Positions 35,620 to 43,291 of a stretch of 64,000 nucleotides of DNA are shown one piece after another. Each line of letters begins with the position of its first letter. The stretch's first letter is position 1. The notes under the pieces were generated by a model. That model made no database searches, was not told the origin of the DNA, and was given only the letters and a program-made list of their open reading frames with translations. Both the position numbers and the translations under genes were made by a program. The stretch comes from Lachnospiraceae bacterium (lineage in GTDB: Bacteria > Bacillota > Clostridia > Lachnospirales > Lachnospiraceae). Location: the NCBI GenBank assembly GCA_029012365.1, contig JAQXLY010000028.1, positions 90,786 to 154,785 of the forward strand, read 5' to 3'.

Positions 35620-37737
35620 ATGCGCTTTTCAGAAAACGGTTCAAAAATGCAAAACAATCTCTTTGATGAATTAACGGGAATTTACAACCAGCAAAGCTTC
35701 TTTGAATATACCGCACAAATGCTGGACAACTACCCTGATATTTCGTTTTGTCTGATTTACTGGAACATCCGTAAGTTTCGCACAACCAATGACTTATTCG
35801 GCTGGCAGGCCGGTGATAAAATCCTGATTCACTGGGCAAATACCCTGCGTGAAATTCTTGGGGACGAGCTTGCGGTTTACGCCCGTATGGATCACGACAA
35901 TTTCGTCTGTTGCGTAACGGAAGACTTTCTTAACAACAGTGACTGGACAAAGCTTGGCGAAATCAGCTATTTCACAGGGGATACCGAATATCATTTTTAT
36001 TCCTGCTGCGGTTTGTACAAAATTACCGACCGCACTCTGCCTCTTTCCAATATGATTGATAAGGCACGCGCTGCCATGGAAACCATAAAAAATAATTATA
36101 TGACACTTTATGCATGGTACGACGAGAGCATGTGGAATGCTCTTCTGGAAGAACAGCGCATGAATTCCGAATTTAAGACGGCGATAGCAGAAAGACAGTT
36201 CAAAGTATACTATCAGCCGATTTGCCGTGCCAGTGACGGACTGATTACCAGCGCCGAAGCTCTGGTACGCTGGCAGCATCCGACAAAGGGAATGATTTCT
36301 CCCGGTGTATTTATCCCTCTTTTTGAAAAAAACGGATTTATCAGCATCTTAGACCGCTATGTCTGGGATGAAGTATGTGCCATGCAGCAATCCAGACTGG
36401 ATCAGGGGCTTGCAACCGTCCCTGTTTCGGTGAACGTCTCCCGCGTAGAGTTCTATAATCCCGCTCTTTGTGACGATATCCGCAATATTGTTAAAAAACA
36501 TAATATTTCACCTGACTTTATAAAAATCGAGATAACGGAAAGTGCTTATTCAGACAACCCGGTTCAGGTATTGGAAGCAATTAAAAAATTGCATGCCTAT
36601 GGTTTTTCCGTATTAATGGATGATTTCGGAAGCGGCTATTCTTCCCTCAATATGCTAAAGGATTTACCGATAGATGTACTTAAAATCGACATGCGCTTTC
36701 TTGATGATTTTGAAAAAAGCCGGAAAGCTACGATTATTCTGGAATCCATCATCCGACTTGCAAAATGGATGAAGCTCAGCGTCGTATCGGAGGGTGTTGA
36801 AACACAGCGCGAATGGGAATACTTGCGCAGCGTGGAATGCGATTCCGTGCAGGGCTACTACTTTTACAGACCGATGCCTCAGGAAAGCTTTACCACACTT
36901 TTAGACCAATCCGCAGAAAAGAGTATCAATCTTTTATTCCGCGACTCCGAAGAATTGGATGACTCCATTCTTGACATTTTTAACCACTCAAATACGTTGG
37001 AAAGCATTCTTTTTTACAGCATGTTAGGCGGAATGGGATTACTTGAGGTATGTGAAAATGAAGTAGAGATTCTCCGGGTAAACAACGGCTATTATGAAGC
37101 TGTATATAACGCTCTTCCAAGAGAAAGAAAGCTTATAAATCAGCCATTTGAAGAGCCGGAGCGGAGCTTTATTCTGGAGCAATGCCGTCTTGCCAGGGAA
37201 GGGTCAAAAATCCAGCAATTCCAGCTTCACCACGAACGTAAGGATGGAGTCTATATCTGGTTAAGCGTTAAGGTGCGCTATATCGGTGGTAGCGCACACC
37301 GTTCACTGTTTCTGTTTGCAATTGAAAATATCGATGAACAAAAAAGGCTGGAGCATGAACGCTACCGTACTAACTACAGCACCGTTTTGTTAAAGCTGTT
37401 TGACCGTGTATACCGTTTAGATTATTCCACCGAGTCGGTCGAGCTGTTACATAATGTCAACAAAAGGTTTAAGACTCCCCAGGCACAGTTTTCTTTTCCG
37501 GACTTTTTCAAGAACATATCTATCGTTACTGCACCAAAAGACTTTGATAAGATTGAACTATTAAAAAGGAAGGACTCACTTGACACCTTGTTGGCAAAAG
37601 AGCATACGAATTGTATCCCGATTCATTATGAGCTTGCCTCCGATGAAACTGTTGCCGGAACAACCGCATATTTTTTCAAAGCAGAATTGCCGGATGGCAG
37701 TGAACACTATCTTTGCTGCGTAAAAAGAAACTCATAA
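35620..37737 (+). CDS. Degenerate GGDEF, EAL and PAS protein (cyclic-di-GMP phosphodiesterase)
   Basis: 705 aa, cytoplasmic. A GGDEF-like domain at about 15-165 has lost its catalytic signature (MDHDNF where RxGGDEF is expected), so it should not make c-di-GMP. The EAL domain at about 180-430 keeps SAEALVRWQHP, KIEITES, MDDFGSGYSS, KIDMRFL, SEGVET and QGYYFYRPM, and should hydrolyse c-di-GMP. A PAS-like region follows at about 460-600, then a tail without a recognised domain. AAAGGGGATATATT precedes the start. Single-gene unit. Confidence 0.9.
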   Translation: MRFSENGSKMQNNLFDELTGIYNQQSFFEYTAQMLDNYPDISFCLIYWNIRKFRTTNDLFGWQAGDKILIHWANTLREILGDELAVYARMDHDNFVCCVTEDFLNNSDWTKLGEISYFTGDTEYHFYSCCGLYKITDRTLPLSNMIDKARAAMETIKNNYMTLYAWYDESMWNALLEEQRMNSEFKTAIAERQFKVYYQPICRASDGLITSAEALVRWQHPTKGMISPGVFIPLFEKNGFISILDRYVWDEVCAMQQSRLDQGLATVPVSVNVSRVEFYNPALCDDIRNIVKKHNISPDFIKIEITESAYSDNPVQVLEAIKKLHAYGFSVLMDDFGSGYSSLNMLKDLPIDVLKIDMRFLDDFEKSRKATIILESIIRLAKWMKLSVVSEGVETQREWEYLRSVECDSVQGYYFYRPMPQESFTTLLDQSAEKSINLLFRDSEELDDSILDIFNHSNTLESILFYSMLGGMGLLEVCENEVEILRVNNGYYEAVYNALPRERKLINQPFEEPERSFILEQCRLAREGSKIQQFQLHHERKDGVYIWLSVKVRYIGGSAHRSLFLFAIENIDEQKRLEHERYRTNYSTVLLKLFDRVYRLDYSTESVELLHNVNKRFKTPQAQFSFPDFFKNISIVTAPKDFDKIELLKRKDSLDTLLAKEHTNCIPIHYELASDETVAGTTAYFFKAELPDGSEHYLCCVKRNS

Positions 37738-37751
37738 TCAGTAATCACAAA

Positions 37752-37792
37752 GGACTGCCGCCGAAGCTGTTATGTAGCTCGTATGGCAGTCC
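37752..37792. terminator. Bidirectional terminator between EAL and ECF genes
   Basis: GGACTGCC/GGCAGTCC with inner AGCT pairs. The right arm TCGTATGGCAGTCCC matches the terminator at 26808 in all but one base. Confidence 0.7.
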
Positions 37793-37807
37793 CTTACTCA
37801 TTCTGCT

Positions 37808-38362
37808 TCAGTTACATGATTTTGTTTCTTCAAACATTCTACCGGCTCTTTTCATTACCCTCGTGATCGGATGGTATAACACGAGCATAAGGACAAAATT
37901 ACCGGCTCCATGCACAAAATCCCACGGAATTCCCGCGACCCACCAGCCAAAAGCCATACGGACTCCGTTTGTAAATCCGCCGTTCCATGCACCAATCGGC
38001 ACATAGGTCAGGGAACACAAGAAGCCGAACAGAAGTCCGAAAACTCCTGAAAAAACCGCCCATGAAAAAGCAGACTCCATTTTTCGGAAAATCCTTGTCA
38101 TTATGGCTAAAAAAGGCCATATATAAAGGTACATTATCCACCAGAGATGAAACCCGTACATTGCTCCCTCTATCAGAATAAATGCTGGAATCACAAAAAA
38201 TATTTTCTTTCCGAAAAATAGAGAGAACATAATGACCCAAAAGGATGTCAGCTCTATATTCGGTGCCCATGAAAGGGCTGCTTTGCATACTTCGATTACC
38301 GCTATCAGCACACCGGTTAAAGCAATATCCTTCACCGTGATATTAAATTTTTTTTTCTTCAT
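37808..38362 (-). CDS. ECF transporter S-component, B12-riboswitch controlled
   Basis: 184 aa, about six helices. KDIALTGVLIAVIEVCKAAL at the N-terminus and an aromatic-rich loop (YGFHLWWIMYLYIWPF) are S-component-like. It lies 6 bp after the DUF4430 gene behind a cobalamin riboswitch, so a corrinoid or a B12 precursor is the likely ligand. It would need an ECF energising module from elsewhere in the genome. Confidence 0.82.
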   Translation of the reverse strand: MKKKKFNITVKDIALTGVLIAVIEVCKAALSWAPNIELTSFWVIMFSLFFGKKIFFVIPAFILIEGAMYGFHLWWIMYLYIWPFLAIMTRIFRKMESAFSWAVFSGVFGLLFGFLCSLTYVPIGAWNGGFTNGVRMAFGWWVAGIPWDFVHGAGNFVLMLVLYHPITRVMKRAGRMFEETKSCN

Positions 38363-38368
38363 CGCTGA

Positions 38369-38773
38369 TTACTGCGCCGGAGTATAAACGATTCGAAAGG
38401 CATCTCCGTCCTCTACCGGCTGGGTATCTATTCCGTAATTACAATAATCACCGTTTACATAGAAGCTCCAGTAGGCACCGTTCACGCTATAGTCCGCCTT
38501 TTCTCCGTTTACTTCCGTTACCATTAATCCATATTCGCTTTCCGTCCCGGAAAAGGTAAGACCCTCTGCTTCTTCCATTGCCTGTCTTAGAAACTCGGCA
38601 TCCGTTTTGACCTTATATACCTTTGACTGCTCTGCCTGATTTACTACCTCAAGGGTAATTGCCTTGCTGCCCTCTACCGGCTTTTCGCGGAACAAAACGA
38701 ACACAACCGCCATTACCGCTACCAACACAACTGCCGCTAATGCAGCAATCAGCTTTTTTGTTTTTGTACTCAT
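38369..38773 (-). CDS. Membrane-anchored DUF4430 (transcobalamin C-terminal-like) protein
   Basis: About 134 aa. N-terminal helix (LIAALAAVVLVAVMAVVFVL) with no lipobox, so an anchored extracytoplasmic domain. The domain shows the DUF4430 pattern: YGLMVTEVNG, YWSFYVNGDY, QPVEDGDAFRIVY. DUF4430 is related to the C-terminal domain of transcobalamin and intrinsic factor. The start MSTKTKK follows AAAAAGGAGAATAAGT. Together with the riboswitch this suggests surface capture of corrinoid for the ECF partner. Confidence 0.85.
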   Translation of the reverse strand: MSTKTKKLIAALAAVVLVAVMAVVFVLFREKPVEGSKAITLEVVNQAEQSKVYKVKTDAEFLRQAMEEAEGLTFSGTESEYGLMVTEVNGEKADYSVNGAYWSFYVNGDYCNYGIDTQPVEDGDAFRIVYTPAQ

Positions 38774-38949
38774 ACTTATTCTCCTTTTTGTTTCGTATTC
38801 CACAACTCCATCCCAGTTGCGCAGTGCAGAAAATTGTGGAAAAACGATTCCTTCAGGAGATATGTATCCTTTTAAAGGACATAGCTTTCCCTTGGTATCA
38901 TCGTTTTCATGCTTCAACCAGTTACTCGTGGCTCCACAATATCATTACA

Positions 38950-39137
38950 GGCAGGTCTTCTGACTTTGCCATCAACGCTTTCTTTCGTCTTCTCGGCAGA
39001 ACACTGCCAATGACCTTCACCGTTTTTAACGTAGGAAAGAAAACTCCTGCATTACAGCGACGAGTTCGTGCGGGACTTTCACCTGCTTCCCTTTTCACCG
39101 AATCAAGCCGGCGGCTTATCCGACACCTGTAACGTTC
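38950..39137 (-). ncRNA. Cobalamin (adenosylcobalamin-type) riboswitch
   Basis: Minus strand: 5' ACAGGTGTCGGATAAGCCG, then the core GGGAAGCAGGTGAAAGTCC, CCGCTGTAA-like TCGTCGCTGTAATG, and 3' AGTCAGAAGACCTGCC closing the P1/B12-box region (38950-38965). Downstream, TTCCACAA/TTGTGGAA (near 38800-38840) can pair close to the ribosome site of the DUF4430 gene, so control may act on translation. B12 excess should switch the genes off. Confidence 0.93.
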
Positions 39138-39153
39138 TTTTCACTTCGAACTG

Positions 39154-39182
39154 ATTGTAGCTTAACTTTTTACTTTTGTCAA
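39154..39182 (-). promoter_or_regulatory. Promoter of the riboswitch transcript
   Basis: On the minus strand: TTGACA, 17 bp, TACAAT. Transcription would begin just before the riboswitch. Confidence 0.8.
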
Positions 39183-39210
39183 CCTTAACCGGTACTCTCC
39201 CGATTTACAA

Positions 39211-39404
39211 GTAACAGTTTAGCCTTCCGGTGTGTAATCGTTGTGGCGGCGGAGTGTTCTAAAGGGAACCCGCTCTCGCTCATGCAGCAACGTAGCAGTA
39301 CTAAGCTCGAAACCACCTCGCTAAGTACTGACGTTGCCTTATGGTTCTCTTTAGAACACTCCGTCGCCACAACTTATCCCGCATAAGTAATGCTGAACTG
39401 TTAC
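39211..39404. repeat. Palindromic element, copy 2 (complete)
   Basis: Complete 194-bp element. Terminal inverted repeats GTAACAGTTTAGC (39211-39223) and GCTGAACTGTTAC (39392-39404). The long stem pairs 39240-39270 with 39343-39373, and an inner hairpin is as in copy 1. Against copy 1, three stem positions differ on the left arm (A/T/A to G/G/G) and all three partners changed to keep pairing. It ends 2 nt after the stop of the transglutaminase gene and lies upstream of the B12 promoter. Confidence 0.9.
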
Positions 39405-39406
39405 AT

Positions 39407-40891
39407 TTACAGTGTAGGATTGATAATTTCCAAAATCAGATAATCACCCGTTTCTTCTTCCGGATAGTAGGAAATAGCTGACTGAAGCGTATTCATGATA
39501 TAATCCTTGATTAAATCCGCCGTTAAAATGCCTCCCTTCGGATAGCAAAAGGTGAGGTGTTTTTCTGTTTTTATTTGTTTTTTTAGTACCTCCTGCAAAT
39601 CATGAAACGAATTACATAGCACTTCCCGATAAGCATATACCTGATAGGCAGTTGAATTACATGAAATCTCACTCTTCCACACATGTGTTGCAGACATGTA
39701 CTCATCATCCTTCAAAAAATAAATGTACCTTACCCTGCCCTCTTTGTCAGGAATCGGGTCATCCCATGTCACATCCACGTGATACCATTCGTCATCCAAC
39801 TTAACCAGATTCCATGCATGAGCGCCTCCTCCTGCTGTCCCCACGACAATTTTACTGTCGATTCCGGCAAGCTTCAGCAAAAGCTGCATGGTTCTGGCAT
39901 ATCCTTCACAAACCGCCACGTGATTTTTCATAACACCTTCCGGCGTATGGGAAGCAGCCTGATAAGTCTCATCATATTTCAGATTCAAAACCAGATAATC
40001 ATGCAATGCCTTCACTGCTTCTGCCTTTTCTAAACTACGGGCACCCGTTAGATCAATCACATGATTCAGATAGGTAAGTATTTCTTTCTCTGTACCTGAT
40101 AACATAGTTTCGTCACCTGTACGTATTGCATAACAAAGGTCTGCATCATATACTATAGAAACATCGGTAAACCTAATGCATATTCCGTTATCATATGTCT
40201 TCACACTCTCAATACTCATCCGCTCGATTTCCGGATAGAGTGCCATATACTCCCCGGCAGAATGCATATATCCCGCATCCTCAACAATTACCGCAAAAGA
40301 ATGGTATGTCTGAGCGTTTAAGCGTACCTTCTCATTCGCCTCCTCTTCACTTTTACATACTGTACCGCGAACGTCTGTATTTTCATATATCTCGGCATTT
40401 TCCAAAAGCTTCTTAACTTCTGCTGACAACGGCTTTTCAGTCTGTGTTACCGCCTGTGCAGGCTTTGGCGTTACTGTCGGGGTCGGAGTTGCTGTCGGCT
40501 TTGGCGTTACACTTGGAACCGGAGTCGCCGTCGGCTTCGGCGTTACGGTTGGAACCGGAGTCGATGTCGGCTTTGGCGTTACGGTTGGAACCGGAGTCGA
40601 TGTCGGCTTTGGCGTTGCACTTGGAACCGGAGTCGCCGTCGGCTTCGGCGTTACGGTTGGAACCGGAGTCGCCGTCGGCTTCGGCGTTGCAGTTAGAACC
40701 GGAGTCGATGTCGGAGCCACGGTCGCTGTCGGAATCGCAGTCGATGTCGGGACCGTGGTCGGAGTCGGCGTTACAGTCGGCTTCGCGGCCGCTGTTGGAG
40801 CCGGTATATCCGTAACTGTATTTGCATCATAATTACAAGCTGTCATTCCTAACGCAAGTATCAATAAAATCCCTAATAATTTCTTTTTCAT
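39407..40891 (-). CDS. Transglutaminase-like lipoprotein with Pro/Thr-rich repeat stalk
   Basis: About 494 aa. Signal peptide and lipobox MTAC (Cys near 19). A stalk of about 130 residues contains six to seven copies of a 12-residue unit like TPKPTATPVPTV. The C-terminal transglutaminase-like domain shows the triad: Cys in VAVCEGYARTM, His in GGAHAWNLV, Asp in YHVDVTWDD. Such proteins act on the cell surface as proteases or cross-linkers. Start MKKKLLG after ACAGGAGGGAAA. It is 54 bp downstream of the Crp gene, same strand. Confidence 0.87.
   Translation of the reverse strand: MKKKLLGILLILALGMTACNYDANTVTDIPAPTAAAKPTVTPTPTTVPTSTAIPTATVAPTSTPVLTATPKPTATPVPTVTPKPTATPVPSATPKPTSTPVPTVTPKPTSTPVPTVTPKPTATPVPSVTPKPTATPTPTVTPKPAQAVTQTEKPLSAEVKKLLENAEIYENTDVRGTVCKSEEEANEKVRLNAQTYHSFAVIVEDAGYMHSAGEYMALYPEIERMSIESVKTYDNGICIRFTDVSIVYDADLCYAIRTGDETMLSGTEKEILTYLNHVIDLTGARSLEKAEAVKALHDYLVLNLKYDETYQAASHTPEGVMKNHVAVCEGYARTMQLLLKLAGIDSKIVVGTAGGGAHAWNLVKLDDEWYHVDVTWDDPIPDKEGRVRYIYFLKDDEYMSATHVWKSEISCNSTAYQVYAYREVLCNSFHDLQEVLKKQIKTEKHLTFCYPKGGILTADLIKDYIMNTLQSAISYYPEEETGDYLILEIINPTL
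40465..40710. repeat. 36-bp tandem repeats coding the stalk
   Basis: About six to seven imperfect 36-bp units, with conserved cores GGCGTTACGGTTGGAACCGG and GAGTCGATGTCGG. They encode TPKPT(A/S)TPVP(T/S)(V/A). They are prone to copy-number change by slippage. Confidence 0.85.
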
Positions 40892-40945
40892 TTTCCCTCC
40901 TGTTTTTATGACTGATTTACTCAAATATGCTCTGCTATTCCTAAA

Positions 40946-41611
40946 TTACTGTCGAAGCAGTACAAAGCAGCTCCTTTTGCACTCTAGGATTCCTTCCCTG
41001 CGCAGCTTTCCTATTTCCGCTGACAATCCGCTTCGTTCCACCTCTAAGAAATCCGCAAGCCCTTGCCTGTCAAACGGTATCGTAAAACTGTTGCTTCCAT
41101 TCTGCTTTGCCTGTTGCATAAGATACGTCATCAGTTTTTCTCTTGTTGTTCGCTTTGAAATAATCTCAAGCTTCTGATTTAAAATCAGATTTTTCGTTGC
41201 CACCACCTTCATCAGATTAAAAATCATCTGATTATGAAATTCACAGGCATTACCGCATAAATGCATCATACGTAATGTGTCAATGAACATTACCTCACAA
41301 TCCTCTGTAGCAACAACGTTGACCGGACTTTGCTTTACCTCCGCACAGGCAAAAGCTTCTCCAAACATCTGAGCCGGTTTCAGTTCGGTTACAATACTCC
41401 GATTGCCGTAATAATCTACCCTGACAATCTGTGCCGCACCGGAAAGGATTATACCAATATCTCCTACAGCATCTCCCTCAGCCAGAATAAGCTGGTTTTT
41501 CTTAAAAACACGTATCGTCGCTCCGAAACAGGACAGCAGCTCCTCTAATTGCCCGTCGGCTATCCCGTCAAACAGATGACACTTTTGCAGAATATCAAAA
41601 TACTTTTTCAC
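40946..41611 (-). CDS. Crp/Fnr-family transcriptional regulator
   Basis: 221 aa. Cyclic-nucleotide-binding-like beta roll at about 10-120 (ILAEGDAVGDIGIILSGAAQ), dimer helix, and a C-terminal winged helix with TTREKLMTYLMQQA and DRQGLADFLEVERSGLSAEI. No obvious N-terminal iron-sulfur cysteines of FNR. The start is GTG after TGGAGATTTTTT. Divergent from a ferredoxin-like gene, as seen for HcpR-type redox/NO regulators in Clostridia (inference). Confidence 0.88.
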   Translation of the reverse strand: MKKYFDILQKCHLFDGIADGQLEELLSCFGATIRVFKKNQLILAEGDAVGDIGIILSGAAQIVRVDYYGNRSIVTELKPAQMFGEAFACAEVKQSPVNVVATEDCEVMFIDTLRMMHLCGNACEFHNQMIFNLMKVVATKNLILNQKLEIISKRTTREKLMTYLMQQAKQNGSNSFTIPFDRQGLADFLEVERSGLSAEIGKLRREGILECKRSCFVLLRQ

Positions 41612-41625
41612 AAAAAATCTCCATT

Positions 41626-41641
41626 TGTTGAATTTTCAACA
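41626..41641. promoter_or_regulatory. Crp/Fnr-type operator
   Basis: TGTTGAA-TT-TTCAACA, 7-bp arms, 15 bp upstream of the GTG start of the regulator and inside the divergent intergenic region. It fits the TTGA/TCAA half-sites of the family. Probably autoregulation and control of the ferredoxin gene. Confidence 0.7.
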
Positions 41642-41690
41642 TACTAATCATCTTTATCGTACTACAATGAGGTCATAAAGTCAAGCCGTA

Positions 41691-41725
41691 CCTGCCGATT
41701 GCTATATCAATCTTTTTTCGGCAGG
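41691..41725 (+). other. Hairpin in the ferredoxin gene leader
   Basis: CCTGCCGA pairs with TCGGCAGG over a 19-nt loop, 50 bp before the ferredoxin start. No T-run follows, so it is not a terminator; it may protect or regulate the message. Confidence 0.4.
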
Positions 41726-41774
41726 AGAAGCAGGAAAAGAGCAAAAAAATCATCTCAAAAGGAAGGTAAATGAA

Positions 41775-42485
41775 ATGCTACGAAAAATAATCAGAATTGA
41801 TGAAGAAAAATGTACCGGCTGCGGTCTTTGTGCCAATGCCTGTCACGAAGGCGCCATAGGAATGGTTGACGGCAAGGCAAAGCTTTTACGGGAGGATTAC
41901 TGCGACGGTTTAGGGGATTGTCTCCCGGCCTGCCCGGTTGACGCAATTTCCTTTGAAGTCAGAGAAGCACCGGCCTACAATGAAGCGGCAGTACAGCAGG
42001 CCAAACAGCAGAAGCAGGCGGAAGCCCTGCCGTGCGGATGTCCCGGCACCAATTCCAAGCGCATTGAAAGAACCGAAAGTGCCGAAGACACCTGCGCTAT
42101 ATCCAAAAACACTCCGTCAGTCAACCGTCTTTCCCAGTGGCCGGTACAGATAAAACTGGTGCCGGTAAACGCTCCTTATTTTGACGGGGCAAATCTGCTG
42201 ATAGCCGCAGACTGTACAGCTTACGCTTACGGGCGCTTTCACGAGGATTTCATCAAAAACCGCATTACGCTTATCGGCTGTCCAAAGCTGGATGAGGGCG
42301 ATTATACCGATAAGCTGACTGCGATTATCGAAAATAACAATATTAAGAGTGTTACTATTGTCCGTATGGAGGTGCCTTGCTGCGGCGGCATCGAGCAGGC
42401 GGCAAAACGTGCACTACAGGCAAGCGGTAAATTTATTCCGTGGCAGGTGGTAACCGTAACCACTGACGGGCAGCTGATAGAGTAA
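41775..42485 (+). CDS. 4Fe-4S ferredoxin-like protein, HcpR-locus type
   Basis: 236 aa. Ferredoxin domain with KCTGCGLCANACHEGA and a second Cys set in CDGLGDCLPACPVD (first 65 residues). A Cys-containing linker (PCGCPGT) leads to a C-terminal domain with CTAYAYGRFHEDF, IGCPKLDEGDYTDKL and EVPCCGGIEQA. The whole resembles the ferredoxin commonly encoded beside hybrid-cluster protein and its Crp/Fnr regulator. Electron transfer role; partner not present here. GGAAGGTAAATGAA precedes the ATG. Confidence 0.85.
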   Translation: MLRKIIRIDEEKCTGCGLCANACHEGAIGMVDGKAKLLREDYCDGLGDCLPACPVDAISFEVREAPAYNEAAVQQAKQQKQAEALPCGCPGTNSKRIERTESAEDTCAISKNTPSVNRLSQWPVQIKLVPVNAPYFDGANLLIAADCTAYAYGRFHEDFIKNRITLIGCPKLDEGDYTDKLTAIIENNNIKSVTIVRMEVPCCGGIEQAAKRALQASGKFIPWQVVTVTTDGQLIE

Positions 42486-42539
42486 CAAATCATACGGCGT
42501 GCGCCGTTCCCGGCAGAAAAACACGGGTTGCAGACAAAG

Positions 42540-42589
42540 CATAAGAGATGTTTTTAAACAGATACTTCTATCTAAAAACATCTCTTATG
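42540..42589 (+). terminator. Terminator after the ferredoxin gene
   Basis: A perfect 17-bp stem (CATAAGAGATGTTTTTA with its complement) followed by CCTTTTTATTTC. Confidence 0.85.
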
Positions 42590-42693
42590 AATCCTTTTTA
42601 TTTCTACATGCTCTAACGCTGTTACTATATCTGATTGGGTCAGATGTTACTGATTATGACGGTATCGGGATTCGTGCACTGCTTGCAGCTATC

Positions 42694-43231
42694 TTAATTC
42701 AATAAAGCTCCCGCAGCCTCCACAATAGCAATAACTTTATTTTCTTTTATGAAGCAGCAAAAAGGAGTATCGGTATCTACATCCTCAATCGAAAGAACGT
42801 GCCCTTTCGTGTATTGATTTGTGTCTTCAAACAAAGTATAAATATCAGGCTGGAAGCATTCATACTCTGAGGTTTCACCTGTATCAGTCAGTATTCCGTC
42901 TATTATCTCGACATTCCTAATAGTAATTCCATCCGACAAATCATCTACTGACCCAAACACCTTTACCGCGTTCATCCGCTGCCGTGATAACCCTATACTT
43001 GTCATAATCCGGAAACTCATAATACTGCCCATTAATCTCAGTGACACGGAATGTGTACTGATAGCCCTGATCAGGGACTGCAGTAGGAGTCAACATCTGC
43101 TCTTTCGTCGACTTGTCTAAATCAGTGGGAGCTGAACAACCGGCAAACAATGAGCACAAAACTATGCATATTAATGAGAATACTTTCCTAACACGCTTAT
43201 TAATAGTGATAAGTGTGTGTGCATAAATCAT
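42694..43231 (-). pseudogene. Frameshifted small lipoprotein gene
   Basis: The 5' frame encodes a signal peptide with lipobox LFAGC and reads to AADERGKGV near 42960. The protein-like sequence continues in another frame (VKVFGSVDDLSDGITIRNVE...) to a stop at 42694. One base gained or lost around 42955-42985 explains this. Start: ATG 43231 after AGGAGGTGATGTCT. Product unknown, about 178 aa if intact. A sequencing error is the alternative. Confidence 0.7.
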
Positions 43232-43291
43232 AGACATCACCTCCTGATGTCACGAACTTAATAGATTGCAATTTTGACTTTTAAAATTTTA

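Noticed and set aside
39185..39370. 61-codon minus-strand ORF inside palindromic element copy 2
   Set aside because: It is a by-product of the inverted repeats; not readable in copy 1.
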